Shown piece after piece: positions 45,249-54,017 of a DNA stretch of 64,000 nt. The position numbers and the translations under genes are program-made. Numbering within the stretch: position 1 is the stretch's first letter; each line of letters starts with the position of its first letter. The notes beneath the pieces are model-generated. The model did not search any database. It had not been told where the DNA came from and was given only the letters and a program-made list of their open reading frames with translations. Origin of the DNA: Schaalia sp. 19OD2882. GTDB lineage: Bacteria > Actinomycetota > Actinomycetes > Actinomycetales > Actinomycetaceae. The stretch spans positions 1,674,001 to 1,738,000 of the forward strand of contig NZ_CP065521.1 of NCBI RefSeq assembly GCF_018986735.1, written 5' to 3'.

Positions 45249-46375
45249 CAGTCGCACGCGCTCACCTCCTCCAGGTGGGCGATCCTCTGCTCAAGTGCCG
45301 GGCGCCAATCGGGTCGAGCACTGCGCAAAGGCTCCATGAGGCGCATGACGAAGGAGCTTCGCACTCCCCTGCGCATCTCCTCCTGCTCGGGGACCACCAC
45401 CCCACCTGCGGCATAGCCCTCCAGGAGTGGCGTGAGAGACCAGGGGCCGGCATCGGCCACCCAGGAGCCCAGGTCCACGGCCGGCGGCGCCACGCAGATT
45501 CTGTCGAAGTCGGTCAGCCACGTGGCTTGACTTCCCCGCTCGACCAGCACCTGGTCGGGTGAGGCATCTCCGTGGCTGAGGACCGCCTGGCCCTGACACG
45601 GGCGCAGACATGGGGCCAGTGCACGCACCCGAGCGGCCAGGTCGGGGGCGAGGTGGTCGAGGAGGTTCGCGTGGACGTGGGCTCGCGCCACGACGTCGGG
45701 GGCCCTGCCGCGCAATTCGCGAACTTGTGCGGCGCCGACCTCGCACAGGGGTGTGCGGTGCAGTCGGGCAAGCAGCGTGCCCGCCCTTCGTACGGCCTCG
45801 AAGTCACGGCTGCCGGCGAGGTCCGTGTGACCGACCCTGGCACGCACACTCATGTGCGGGTCGTCTCCACGGTCCAGACGCGGCGGCACGGGGCAGTGCT
45901 GCGCCACGAGGGTCTCCAAGGCTGCGGGAGGGTACTGGGAAAGGGAGGTCAGGCGGATCACCCGTTCGGAGTCGGCCAGGACGAGACGGCGCAGCGGATT
46001 GTGGCGCAGGATCCGCATGTGGTCGGTGGCCCCCACCGCCGCCGTCAGGCCCCGTGCCGCCACAACCCCTTGCAATGCCGGGTCACTTGCCACGCCACCG
46101 GCGTGCAGGTGCAGGCCGCCAAGATTCACGGTCCGCCTCCGAAGGCCCAGAGCAGCCGCCTCGGCTCCACGTCGGCGTCCCTTCGACCAGGCGCGGGGCC
46201 ACAGGACCTGCACCCAGCCCCAAGGTTCCAGGGTGCAGGCGTCGGCCAGGGCTGCGCTCACGGACACCTGCGGTTTGATCCGCAGCCGGGTGGCCACGAC
46301 GGGCCTGGCGAGCAGGTCCCCCAGCGCCTCGGGGTCGCAAACCGTGTCGACCGCCTCGACCAGTTCAGCGTCCAC
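45248..46375 (-). CDS. APH-fold small-molecule kinase B
   Basis: Protein of 375 residues, second member of the same superfamily in this operon. The C-terminal lobe has the catalytic loop LSHGDASPDQVLV and metal segment TWLTDFDRICVAPPAVDLGSW. The N-lobe is divergent: the expected ATP-binding lysine appears replaced by arginine in ERVIRLTSL, so activity is less certain than for its neighbour. GTG 46375 overlaps the end of the ABC transporter gene by 11 bases. The substrate is unknown. Confidence 0.78.
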   Translation of the reverse strand: MDAELVEAVDTVCDPEALGDLLARPVVATRLRIKPQVSVSAALADACTLEPWGWVQVLWPRAWSKGRRRGAEAAALGLRRRTVNLGGLHLHAGGVASDPALQGVVAARGLTAAVGATDHMRILRHNPLRRLVLADSERVIRLTSLSQYPPAALETLVAQHCPVPPRLDRGDDPHMSVRARVGHTDLAGSRDFEAVRRAGTLLARLHRTPLCEVGAAQVRELRGRAPDVVARAHVHANLLDHLAPDLAARVRALAPCLRPCQGQAVLSHGDASPDQVLVERGSQATWLTDFDRICVAPPAVDLGSWVADAGPWSLTPLLEGYAAGGVVVPEQEEMRRGVRSSFVMRLMEPLRSARPDWRPALEQRIAHLEEVSACD

Positions 46376-48167
46376 GGCGCACCTCCGCTGGGGAAAGAGC
46401 CCTGTCGCCGGCAGCGACCCAGTCGCGGAAGAGAGAACTGCCCGCCAGAAGCTGTTGTGGCGGCGCATCCATGAGGATCCGTCCCCTGTCCATCCACACG
46501 ACACGGCTGGCGCGGATGGCGACCTGCGCATCGTGGGTGACGGCAAGAGTGGTTCGACCCCGGACCAGTTCGCGGATCGCATCCAGCACCTGTTCGGCGG
46601 ACTCGTGGTCGAGTCCGGTCGTCGCTTCGTCCAGGATGACCACCGGAGAATCGCGCAGCAGTGCGCGTGCGATGGCAATTCGTTGACGCTGCCCGCCGGA
46701 CAGGGTTCCTCCCCTTTCGCCGACCACCGTGTCGTAGCCCTGCGCCAGCTCGACGGTGAAGCCGTGTGCATGAGCGGCGCGTGCAGCGGCCTCGACCTCT
46801 GCGTCGGTGGCACCGGGTCGGCCCAGTCGGATGTTCTCGCGGATGGTCCCGGCGAAGAGGACGGCGTCCTGGTGCAGCACGGACACCGCCCCTCTCAACT
46901 GCGCCAGGTCGAGGTCGGTCAGGGGAATCCCGTCCAGGAGCACCTGCCCGCAAGTCGGGTCCATGCTGCGGGTGACCAAGGAGACCAAGGTGCTCTTTCC
47001 CGCACCCGAGGGCCCCACGATGGCGACGAACTCACCGGGTGCGACACGCAGGTCGAGCCCATGGAGCACCTCTGTGTCCGCGTAATGGGTGGTGACGTGC
47101 TGTAATTCGAGGGCGCCGTGGACCCTGCCCAGTGGTCGGGGTCGCGGGGGGCTGACGATGTCCGGGCGCATGTCAAACAGGTCGGCCACCCTCTCGCCCG
47201 AGGCGTTGGCTCGGGCGATTCGGCCGGTGTACTTGGCCATGTCCCGAAGTGGTTTCATGGCGGTGCGAAGGTAGCTGGCGAAGAGGACCAGTTCCCCCAC
47301 TGTCATCGAACCGGCGAGTACTCCGATGCCGCCTCCGACCAGCACGGACGCACTGACCAACCCGACGATCACGTCAGTGCTGCGTTCCAGACCCGCAGCC
47401 ATCCGCACTGCCCTGACTCCCTGGAGCAGCGAATGGGTGTTGGTTCGCGCGAAGCGTTGCTCCACCATGGGTTCGAGGCCGTAGGCCTGGATGACTCTGA
47501 TGGACGAGAGAGTCTCCTGGGCGGCGTCGGCCAGTCGACCTTCTCCTTGCCTTGTGCGCCGGGAGGCTGCGGTGATCTTTCGGGAACTGCCCCGCGAGAC
47601 CAGGACGAAGACGACCATGGCAGCCAGGACGACGAGGGCCAGGACCGGTTCGAGGACCAGCATCACGGCGAGCATGACGAGCAGTGTCGCCCCGTTGGCA
47701 AGCAGTGGCAGTCCGGCGGTGACGGCGACGTCCTGCATGCGGGCCACGTCGGAGACGATCCTCTGGACCGTGTCGGCACTGCGATTGTGTGAGTGGAACT
47801 GTTGGGACAGGCACTGGACGTGGTGGAAGACTCGCGCCCGCAGGGAAGCGGCCACCCGTGAGCCGGCCACCGCGAAGCAGACGGTGGCGACGTAGTTGCT
47901 CAGGGCTCGCATGACGACGGTGAGCAGCAGCATGGCGGCGCAGGCGGCGAGGTCGACCGCAGGTGAGGAGCCGATGCCGATTCCTGTCGCCCCGGGGCTC
48001 AGAACGGAGTCGATGGCGATCTTCATCGGCCAGGGCTCCAGGACGCGGAAGACGACCTCGAGCAGCAGGACGATGATTCCCGTGACGACCAGCAGCATCT
48101 GGGGCCGCACGTCCGGCCCGACCATGCGCAAGATGCGTTTCACGGATGCGCGTCGGTTCTCAGCCAC
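46365..48167 (-). CDS. ABC exporter, fused permease and ATPase
   Basis: Half-transporter of 600 residues expected to act as a dimer in the membrane. The first 320 residues hold six membrane helices. The ATPase has Walker A GPSGAGKST, Q-loop LHQDAVLF, signature LSGGQRQRIAIARALL, Walker B VVILDEATTGLD and switch His in LAVTHDAQV. All catalytic residues are present. GTG 48167 overlaps the upstream glycosyltransferase by GTGGCTGA. In this operon it most likely exports the assembled glycoconjugate. Confidence 0.92.
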   Translation of the reverse strand: MAENRRASVKRILRMVGPDVRPQMLLVVTGIIVLLLEVVFRVLEPWPMKIAIDSVLSPGATGIGIGSSPAVDLAACAAMLLLTVVMRALSNYVATVCFAVAGSRVAASLRARVFHHVQCLSQQFHSHNRSADTVQRIVSDVARMQDVAVTAGLPLLANGATLLVMLAVMLVLEPVLALVVLAAMVVFVLVSRGSSRKITAASRRTRQGEGRLADAAQETLSSIRVIQAYGLEPMVEQRFARTNTHSLLQGVRAVRMAAGLERSTDVIVGLVSASVLVGGGIGVLAGSMTVGELVLFASYLRTAMKPLRDMAKYTGRIARANASGERVADLFDMRPDIVSPPRPRPLGRVHGALELQHVTTHYADTEVLHGLDLRVAPGEFVAIVGPSGAGKSTLVSLVTRSMDPTCGQVLLDGIPLTDLDLAQLRGAVSVLHQDAVLFAGTIRENIRLGRPGATDAEVEAAARAAHAHGFTVELAQGYDTVVGERGGTLSGGQRQRIAIARALLRDSPVVILDEATTGLDHESAEQVLDAIRELVRGRTTLAVTHDAQVAIRASRVVWMDRGRILMDAPPQQLLAGSSLFRDWVAAGDRALSPAEVRRGR

Positions 48168-49281
48168 CGCGCACCCCCGCGTGGTCCAGGACCGTGCCGA
48201 CGACTCGGGACCAGTCGTGAAGGGAGACCGCCGTGGCGCGCGCCTTTGCGCCCAGCAGGCGTCGACGTTCGGGGTCTGCGGCCAGTGAGTCGAGGGCGTC
48301 GGCCAGCGCCTGCGGGTCCGAGGGGTTGACGAGGAGCCCCGCACCTGCGAGCAGGCTCGGGATCTGTCCGATGCGGCTGGCGACCACGGGCAGGCCGGCG
48401 GCCATGTATTCCAGGACCTTCAACGGCGAGAAGTAGTGCTCCTCCGTGCGCTGCACCCGCGGGTAGGGGGCAACGGCGATCGCACTGCCGGAGAGGTGTT
48501 CGGGCACCTGATCGGGTGCCACCGCTCCGCGGAAGTCGACGTCGAGACCCAGTTCGCGGGCCCGGGTCTCCACGTGGGTCCTCTGCGGTCCGTCGCCGAC
48601 GATGCGCAGTTGCCAGCCGCCGTGGCTCAAGGCTGCGGCCCGGAGCAGGTCGTCCACCCCGTGCCACGGTTTGAGGGTCCCCACGAAGGTCACGACCACG
48701 CGCCCTCCGGCCTCGTCATCGGGGCGGATGCGCCGCGTGTTGACCCCGTTGGGCACGACGCGGACCCGTGTGGCATCCGTGTGCTCACCCACCCAGCGGG
48801 CCACTGGCTCCGAGACGCAGGCGACGACGTCGGCCGCCTCGACTTGGCGGACCAGGGCGGCCCAAGCGGCCTCTTCGTCGTGAAGACGGCGATGAGTCTT
48901 CTGTTCGTCGACGAGGGGGGCGTTCACTTCCAGGACCCCCGGGCACCCGGATGCGTCCACGACCTGCGCCATGACGGTGGAGAAGAGGCTGTGCCGTTCC
49001 CACACCAGGTGGGGTTCCCACGCCGCCACCTGCTCGGCGATCTTGTCGGCGCACCACCGTTGGGCTGCCTCCCGTTCGGGCCCCGAGCCGGAGACCTCGG
49101 TGATGACGAGCGGCAGGTCGACCATGTCCCGAGGAGGGCACTGTCCGCGACGCAGGGCGTGCACGCGAATGTCATGGCCGCGTCGGCGCAGTTCACGGAC
49201 CACCTCTTGGACATGGACGGAGGCGCCCTTCGTGCCGAACACGGGAACACCCGGATCGGCCACCACGTAGGCGATCCTCAC
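48160..49281 (-). CDS. GT4-like glycosyltransferase A
   Basis: GT-B-fold glycosyltransferase of 373 residues. The N-terminus reads MRIAYVVADPGVPVFGTKGAS. The C-terminal donor domain starts with FVGTLKPWHGVDDLL near 205 and contains the nucleotide-sugar motif EEHYFSPLKVLEYMAAGLPVV, where the usual E-x7-E is represented by the EYM region. Donor and acceptor are unknown. The start codon GTG 49281 overlaps the previous stop as GTGA, so translation is coupled. Cytoplasmic, no membrane segment. Confidence 0.9.
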   Translation of the reverse strand: MRIAYVVADPGVPVFGTKGASVHVQEVVRELRRRGHDIRVHALRRGQCPPRDMVDLPLVITEVSGSGPEREAAQRWCADKIAEQVAAWEPHLVWERHSLFSTVMAQVVDASGCPGVLEVNAPLVDEQKTHRRLHDEEAAWAALVRQVEAADVVACVSEPVARWVGEHTDATRVRVVPNGVNTRRIRPDDEAGGRVVVTFVGTLKPWHGVDDLLRAAALSHGGWQLRIVGDGPQRTHVETRARELGLDVDFRGAVAPDQVPEHLSGSAIAVAPYPRVQRTEEHYFSPLKVLEYMAAGLPVVASRIGQIPSLLAGAGLLVNPSDPQALADALDSLAADPERRRLLGAKARATAVSLHDWSRVVGTVLDHAGVRGG

Positions 49282-50489
49282 GACGCTTCACCCGCCTCGG
49301 GGCTCTCCCACGCTGCCAACACTCGGGCCTGGCGTACCGAGTCGTACTCGGTCTCGATCATCGAGCGTGCACCACGGCTCAGGGCCCGCAGGTCGACCTC
49401 GCCTCTGGCGACCTTTTCGAGGGCGTTTGCCAAGGACGCGGGGTCACCGGGTGGCAGCAGGATTCCCGTGTCGGAACGGACGACTTCCGGGAGCCCGGTG
49501 ACGCTGGTGGCGATCACCGGCGTGCCCACGGCCATCGCTTCGAGGACCACCGTGGGCAGGCCGTCGACATTTCCGTCCTCGGCGACCACGCAGGGGGCGA
49601 CGAAGACGTCCGCTCCTTCGAGGAGTTCGCGCACCTTGTCTTGGGTGAGGGGCCCCAAGAGGCGGACCCTGTCCTGGAGGCCACCAGATGCGATGAGGGC
49701 TTCCAGCTCTTGGCGTTGTTCGCCCTCCCCGGCGATCTCCACGCGACACACGACGCCTCGTTCGCGCAGAACACGGGAGGCTTCGACCAGGTCGGGGAAT
49801 CCCTTCTTCCGCACCAGTCGCCCGACCGCGACCACTCGCAGGGGCCGGTGTGGGCCTTCCGGCTGGCGGTGGGGGAATCGCTCCAGTTCCAGGGCGTTTC
49901 GGCACAGGTCGATCCTGGCCCTCGTGTCTGCCAGGATGCGGCGCAGGTGCTCCTCGTTGAAGCGGCTGATGGCGATGACGCGTGCGGCGCCGCCCGCGAT
50001 GCGTCGGAGCCAGTCGATGTCGACGTCCCGGTGGTGGATGTCCTTGGCGTGAGTGGTCACCGTGAAGGGGATGCCGCTGAGGCGCGAGGCGATCCAGGCG
50101 ACCCGCCCCGCCAGGGAGGCGAAGTGGGCGTGCAGGTGCGTGATGCCGTCCTCCAGGGCCGCGCGAGCCAGCATGATGCCTTGTGCGACCTCGGATGCGG
50201 GCAGGGTCGCCAGGTCGGGCAGGATCTGCGCCAAGCGCGAGCGCAGAGGTTCTTCGGCCGCCATGGGGCCGATGAGCTCCCAGAAGGTGGAGGCGTCGTG
50301 CGGTCGTGCGATCCACCGTACGGGTGCGCGCACGCGGGAGATCTCCGGGTGGAAATGGGTGTCACGGGTGGGGCGAAGGGCGAAGATCCGCAGGTCTTCG
50401 CCCTGTGCTTGGCGGGCGAGGATCTCGGTGACCACGAAGGTCTCCGAGAAGCGCGGGTAGACCTTGAGGACGTATCCGATGCGTGTCAT
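49278..50489 (-). CDS. GT4-like glycosyltransferase B
   Basis: GT-B-fold glycosyltransferase of 403 residues. The N-terminal half begins GYVLKVYPRFSETFVVTEIL and includes HLHAHFASLAGRVAWI, a pattern of colanic-acid-type and exopolysaccharide enzymes. The donor domain contains VGRLVRKKGFPDLVEA and the motif EDGNVDGLPTVVLEAMAVG with the conserved E-x7-E. ATG 50489 overlaps the preceding stop codon as ATGA. Together with the two other transferases it suggests a product of at least three sugars. Confidence 0.92.
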   Translation of the reverse strand: MTRIGYVLKVYPRFSETFVVTEILARQAQGEDLRIFALRPTRDTHFHPEISRVRAPVRWIARPHDASTFWELIGPMAAEEPLRSRLAQILPDLATLPASEVAQGIMLARAALEDGITHLHAHFASLAGRVAWIASRLSGIPFTVTTHAKDIHHRDVDIDWLRRIAGGAARVIAISRFNEEHLRRILADTRARIDLCRNALELERFPHRQPEGPHRPLRVVAVGRLVRKKGFPDLVEASRVLRERGVVCRVEIAGEGEQRQELEALIASGGLQDRVRLLGPLTQDKVRELLEGADVFVAPCVVAEDGNVDGLPTVVLEAMAVGTPVIATSVTGLPEVVRSDTGILLPPGDPASLANALEKVARGEVDLRALSRGARSMIETEYDSVRQARVLAAWESPEAGEAS

Positions 50490-51673
50490 GGTGTTTCCTC
50501 CTCGGGCGTGTGGTTCGTGGGGGCGAGCAGTCGGGCCGCCAAGGTCGACACGCGGGCCAGTCCGTCGCGTGCGATGTGCGACCGGTCGACTCCGCGTCCC
50601 ACGGCGTGTGCGCACCATCTGCCCATCACCTGCGGTGAGAGGTCCTGGCTTCGCACGAGGTCGACGGCACCGACTTCTTGCAGTGCCCGGGCGCGGATGA
50701 GCTGCTCGCGACGCGGGTGTTCGCGCGGAACCACCAAGGCGGGGGTGGTGCCGGCCAGGACCTCGCAGATCGTGTTGTAGCCGCCCATGGTGACAACCGC
50801 ACGCGCCCCTGCCACGAGGGCGGCCACGTCCGGGCACGAAGACACAACGGTGACCGCTGCCCCTGCCCGGGCGCGAATCCGTTGCAGGTCCTCCTGCGGC
50901 ATCTGTGGTCCGGCGACGAGCAGGTGCCGCAGACCTGTCGGCACCGGCATGGCGACAGCGGCTTCGAGCAGGGCGCGGCCGTCGCGCCCACCTCCGACGG
51001 TGGTCAGGACGTAGTCGTCGGGCGGATGCACCTGATCGGGTGCTGAAGGCCGCCCTGTCGCCAGGTAGCCGGTGAATTCCGTCCGCTCGTCGACCCAGGC
51101 GGGGACTTCTCCGCTGCTCACGAGGTCGTGGACTGCGCGGTCCCCGTACACCCACACCTCGTCGACAAGGTCCCTCAGGGCGGCCTCGTGACCTGGTCTG
51201 GCCCATTCGCGTGCAGCCGCGGCAGGATCGTCGAGGACCTCTCGCAACCCGAGGACCATTCGGCACTCGGGCAGGGCCTGGCGCAGAGCGTGCAAGGGTG
51301 TGTGCAATTCGTCGTGCACTCCGAGGAGGTGTCGGTCGATGATCACCAGGTCGGGGCGGAACACTTCCAACGCGGCCTCGATCAGTGTCGAACGCAGGGA
51401 GATGACCAGCGAAGTGTCCTCGCGCAGACTCCTCGGACGATATCCTTCTTCGTCCTTGCTCACGCCGGGCACACCCACCCAGTCGAATCCGTCAGGAGCC
51501 CGCAGCCCCAGGGCCGGGGACGCCCCCGTGAGCAACAGGCCCGACACCCTCACACCGGTCATCTGCGGCAGATCGTCGGCCAGTCGGTGGGCGATTGCCG
51601 CATTTCGGCGTACATGCCCCAATCCCAGGGAGTCATGACTGCTGAGCACGATCCTCGTGCGATCTCCTCCCAC
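50486..51673 (-). CDS. MurG/GT28-like glycosyltransferase
   Basis: Glycosyltransferase of 395 residues related to the MurG/GT28 type. The N-terminus IVLSSHDSLGLGHVRRNAAI is the characteristic acceptor-binding loop. The C-terminal half has TTVGGGRDGRALLEAAV and the donor motif VVTMGGYNTICEVLAGTTPALVVPRE. First gene of the seven-gene operon. GTG 51673 is supported by a near-perfect AAGGAGGTG five bases upstream. It is divergent from the GH13-like gene across 173 bases. Confidence 0.9.
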   Translation of the reverse strand: MGGDRTRIVLSSHDSLGLGHVRRNAAIAHRLADDLPQMTGVRVSGLLLTGASPALGLRAPDGFDWVGVPGVSKDEEGYRPRSLREDTSLVISLRSTLIEAALEVFRPDLVIIDRHLLGVHDELHTPLHALRQALPECRMVLGLREVLDDPAAAAREWARPGHEAALRDLVDEVWVYGDRAVHDLVSSGEVPAWVDERTEFTGYLATGRPSAPDQVHPPDDYVLTTVGGGRDGRALLEAAVAMPVPTGLRHLLVAGPQMPQEDLQRIRARAGAAVTVVSSCPDVAALVAGARAVVTMGGYNTICEVLAGTTPALVVPREHPRREQLIRARALQEVGAVDLVRSQDLSPQVMGRWCAHAVGRGVDRSHIARDGLARVSTLAARLLAPTNHTPEEETP

Positions 51674-51704
51674 CGCGTCACCTCCTTCGTGGTCGACCTG
51701 CGTG

Positions 51705-51719
51705 TTCCCATGGTGGGAA
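51705..51719. promoter_or_regulatory. Palindrome in the divergent glycan promoter region
   Basis: TTCCCA-TGG-TGGGAA is a perfect inverted repeat 32 bases upstream of the first glycosyltransferase gene, in the 173-base gap shared with the divergent GH13-like gene. Possible operator; no bound regulator is known. Confidence 0.4.
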
Positions 51720-51846
51720 ACCTGGGGAAGAGGACCATGAAGACAGGATGAGAAACCTCCAACACTCGTGCCCACCGGGCCCTTGCGGCAGCATCCGTGT
51801 CCGACAGGAGGCTTCGGCCCACATGGAAGGGGCGGGGCGTGACACC

Positions 51847-53133
51847 ATGGGAGGCGTGCAGACATTGCCTCCTGAGTCGGCCGAGGTGAGGACCACCTTG
51901 GTCCACCGTCGTCGCTCGGGTTCGAACCCGTGGTGGAAGTCGGCGGTGATCTGCGACGTTCCAGGTGGTGTGGACGAGCTCCAGTTGCGTGAGGTCGAGC
52001 CGCTGGCCTTCGACTTGGCTCGTCTGGGGTTCCAGGCGGTCAGTGTGGCCCTGGCCTCGCAGGAGCAGGTGTGGGGCGATGCGGCGGACATTGCGCCCTT
52101 CGTGGAGAGGATGCACCGGGTGGGCCTGAAGGTCCTCGTGCGGCTGCCGGGCGCCGACCTGCCCGCTCCCGAGGCCGAGGTCGACATCTCCGAGGGCCTG
52201 ACGACGCTGGTCGGACGGGTGCGCGCCTGCGTGGAGGCCGGCGTGGACGGCATCGACCTGGGGCGGATCTCTCCCCCGGCCCACTTGCGCGGGGATGTGC
52301 CCCCTGAGGTCGCCTCCTGGCAGGCGCAGCGATTCTCGCGTCTGGTGCGGGTGTTGCTCTCGGAGTTGGGGCAGGACGAGGGCGCCCCCGTGCTCACTGC
52401 GGAGTCGCCGGTGAGCGACCCGGTGTCGCTGACCTCGCAGCTTCGTGAGGATGCCTTCCACATGCTGCGTGACGCGTCGCTGGCGAACTGCCCGTGGGAT
52501 GCTCGGCGCCTGCACGAGACCTTGTCCGCCAACTATCGGGTGCGTGACTGGGCCGATCGCGTGAGTGCGTGGACCTGGTCGCGTATGCACCACCTGCATG
52601 ACGCTCTCGAGGTGCCGCGTTTCGCCCACCCGGCTGCGTCGGGGATGCTGCCTGCGACCTCGTGGGAGAACGGTGCCTCGGCCGCCAGGCGCGACGCCAT
52701 GGGTCTGTTCGCCCTGTCGCTGCCGGGCAGCGCGCACGTACCACTGCTCGACGTGGGTGGTGACGTGTTGGTGGGCGAGGATGCGACCGTCCACCGAGTG
52801 TGGTCCAAGGCTCCGTTGCGCCACGTGCGCCAGGAACGCATCGGCCTGGTCCTGCGCACCAGGACACGCCGCGGCATGGGGACCGGGTCGATGGCCACGA
52901 TCGACGGCCTGGACTGGATCCACGAGGGTGTGGGCGTGCACCTGGTGTCCGGGGTGCTGGTGGTCCTCAACACCTCCCGGGCTCCGGTGACAGTCCCGTC
53001 CGAGTACGAGCTGCTCGTGTCCTCCACCGGAGCGGAAGCGGAGGCCGGAGGCGCTTTCGACGTCGTGCCCGAGTCCTGCGCGTGGTTCGTCACTCCACGT
53101 GTGGAGGCGCCTCCCACACCCGTCCAGTTCTGA
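51847..53133 (+). CDS. GH13-like protein lacking catalytic motifs
   Basis: Protein of 428 residues that follows the layout of alpha-glucosidase/alpha-amylase family GH13. It opens with NPWWKSAVI, as GH13 enzymes open with WWK-A-IYQ, and has LAFDLARLGFQAVSVAL, FVERMHRVGLKVLVRLPG and LFALSLPGSAHVPLLDVG in the expected order. The nucleophile region (usually GFRxD) reads GVDGIDLGRI and the NHD motif is replaced by SWENG, so the catalytic acids seem lost. The B-domain is also missing. It is probably a carbohydrate-binding pseudoenzyme. Starts at ATG 51847; GTG 51856 is an alternative. Confidence 0.72.
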   Translation: MGGVQTLPPESAEVRTTLVHRRRSGSNPWWKSAVICDVPGGVDELQLREVEPLAFDLARLGFQAVSVALASQEQVWGDAADIAPFVERMHRVGLKVLVRLPGADLPAPEAEVDISEGLTTLVGRVRACVEAGVDGIDLGRISPPAHLRGDVPPEVASWQAQRFSRLVRVLLSELGQDEGAPVLTAESPVSDPVSLTSQLREDAFHMLRDASLANCPWDARRLHETLSANYRVRDWADRVSAWTWSRMHHLHDALEVPRFAHPAASGMLPATSWENGASAARRDAMGLFALSLPGSAHVPLLDVGGDVLVGEDATVHRVWSKAPLRHVRQERIGLVLRTRTRRGMGTGSMATIDGLDWIHEGVGVHLVSGVLVVLNTSRAPVTVPSEYELLVSSTGAEAEAGGAFDVVPESCAWFVTPRVEAPPTPVQF

Positions 53134-53162
53134 GGGGTCGTCCTTTCGGGAAGGGGCGTCCT

Positions 53163-54017
53163 TCAGGCGCGGGCCTTGCCCACATCCAGCCCTGTTTCCG
53201 CCTGGTCGAGGGCGGCACGCGTTTCGCGTGCGCTCAACTGCCCGGGGGCGGAGGCTGCGCCGGCCGTGGCGAATGTGGCGGCGCTGTGTGCCCGGATCCC
53301 GGCCACACGTGAGGGGGCGCCATGGGCTCCCATCCCGATGCCGATGACGGGGCGCAGGTGGTTGAGTGCGGCGCGCTTCTGCGCCGCCAGGACCGTGCGC
53401 AGGTCTTCGGCATCCTGGCAGTTGACGGCGAATTTGAGGATGTCCGCATCGGCTGCGGACATCTGCGCCACGAGGGCGTCGAGCGTGTCGGCGGGCGGGG
53501 TGCGCGTGAAGTCGTGGAAGGAGGCGACCACGAGGGCGCCGACCGCCTTGGCCCGGGCAATGAGACCTGCGGAGTCGGGGCGTTGGATCTCCACGTCGAC
53601 CAGATCCGCCCGGGACGCCAGGTGGCCGACCAGGTCGTGGTAGGCGGCGTCGTCCAGGTCAGCGGCCCCGCCCTCGTCACGGGTGCGGACCGTGGCCAGC
53701 AGGGGCACGTCGACGGCGCCCAGCAGGAGATCGAGGGCTGCCATCACCTGCGGCCGGCCCGCGCACTGTCGCGCGCCGGCGGCGCGAGTGGAGGGGGGCG
53801 CCTCCAGCGCCCTGAAATGGTCGACGCGCCATTCGACGAGGTCGTGGGGGTGAGCGGCCAGGGCGGCGACCTCGGCCCGAAGGGCGTCCTCGTCGCAGCC
53901 GGTCAGGGGGATGATGATGCGCGTGCGACGGCCGAGATCCGTGGAGCCGCGGGGCCCCTCCGGGCAGCGGCCCACCGGCAGGCCGAGAGAGGTCGGCGGG
54001 GTGGAAGTGTCAGCCAC
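53163..54017 (-). CDS. aroD: Type I 3-dehydroquinate dehydratase
   Basis: Shikimate-pathway enzyme of 284 residues that dehydrates 3-dehydroquinate through a Schiff base. Catalytic His is in VVASFHDF and the Schiff-base Lys in ADILKFAVNCQDAEDL. The N-terminal glutamate motif is DLVEWRVDHF, and the C-terminus has PVIGIGMGAHGAPSRV. GTG 54017 overlaps the dusB stop as GTGGCTGA, so it is coupled to dusB. One copy of the dispersed 14-mer lies inside, inverted relative to the others (53665-53678). Confidence 0.93.
   Translation of the reverse strand: MADTSTPPTSLGLPVGRCPEGPRGSTDLGRRTRIIIPLTGCDEDALRAEVAALAAHPHDLVEWRVDHFRALEAPPSTRAAGARQCAGRPQVMAALDLLLGAVDVPLLATVRTRDEGGAADLDDAAYHDLVGHLASRADLVDVEIQRPDSAGLIARAKAVGALVVASFHDFTRTPPADTLDALVAQMSAADADILKFAVNCQDAEDLRTVLAAQKRAALNHLRPVIGIGMGAHGAPSRVAGIRAHSAATFATAGAASAPGQLSARETRAALDQAETGLDVGKARA

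Noticed and set aside
51911..51935. GGTTCGAACCC resembling a tRNA T-arm
   Set aside because: It lies inside the GH13-like coding sequence (NPWWKSAV) and no acceptor, D or anticodon arms fold around it.
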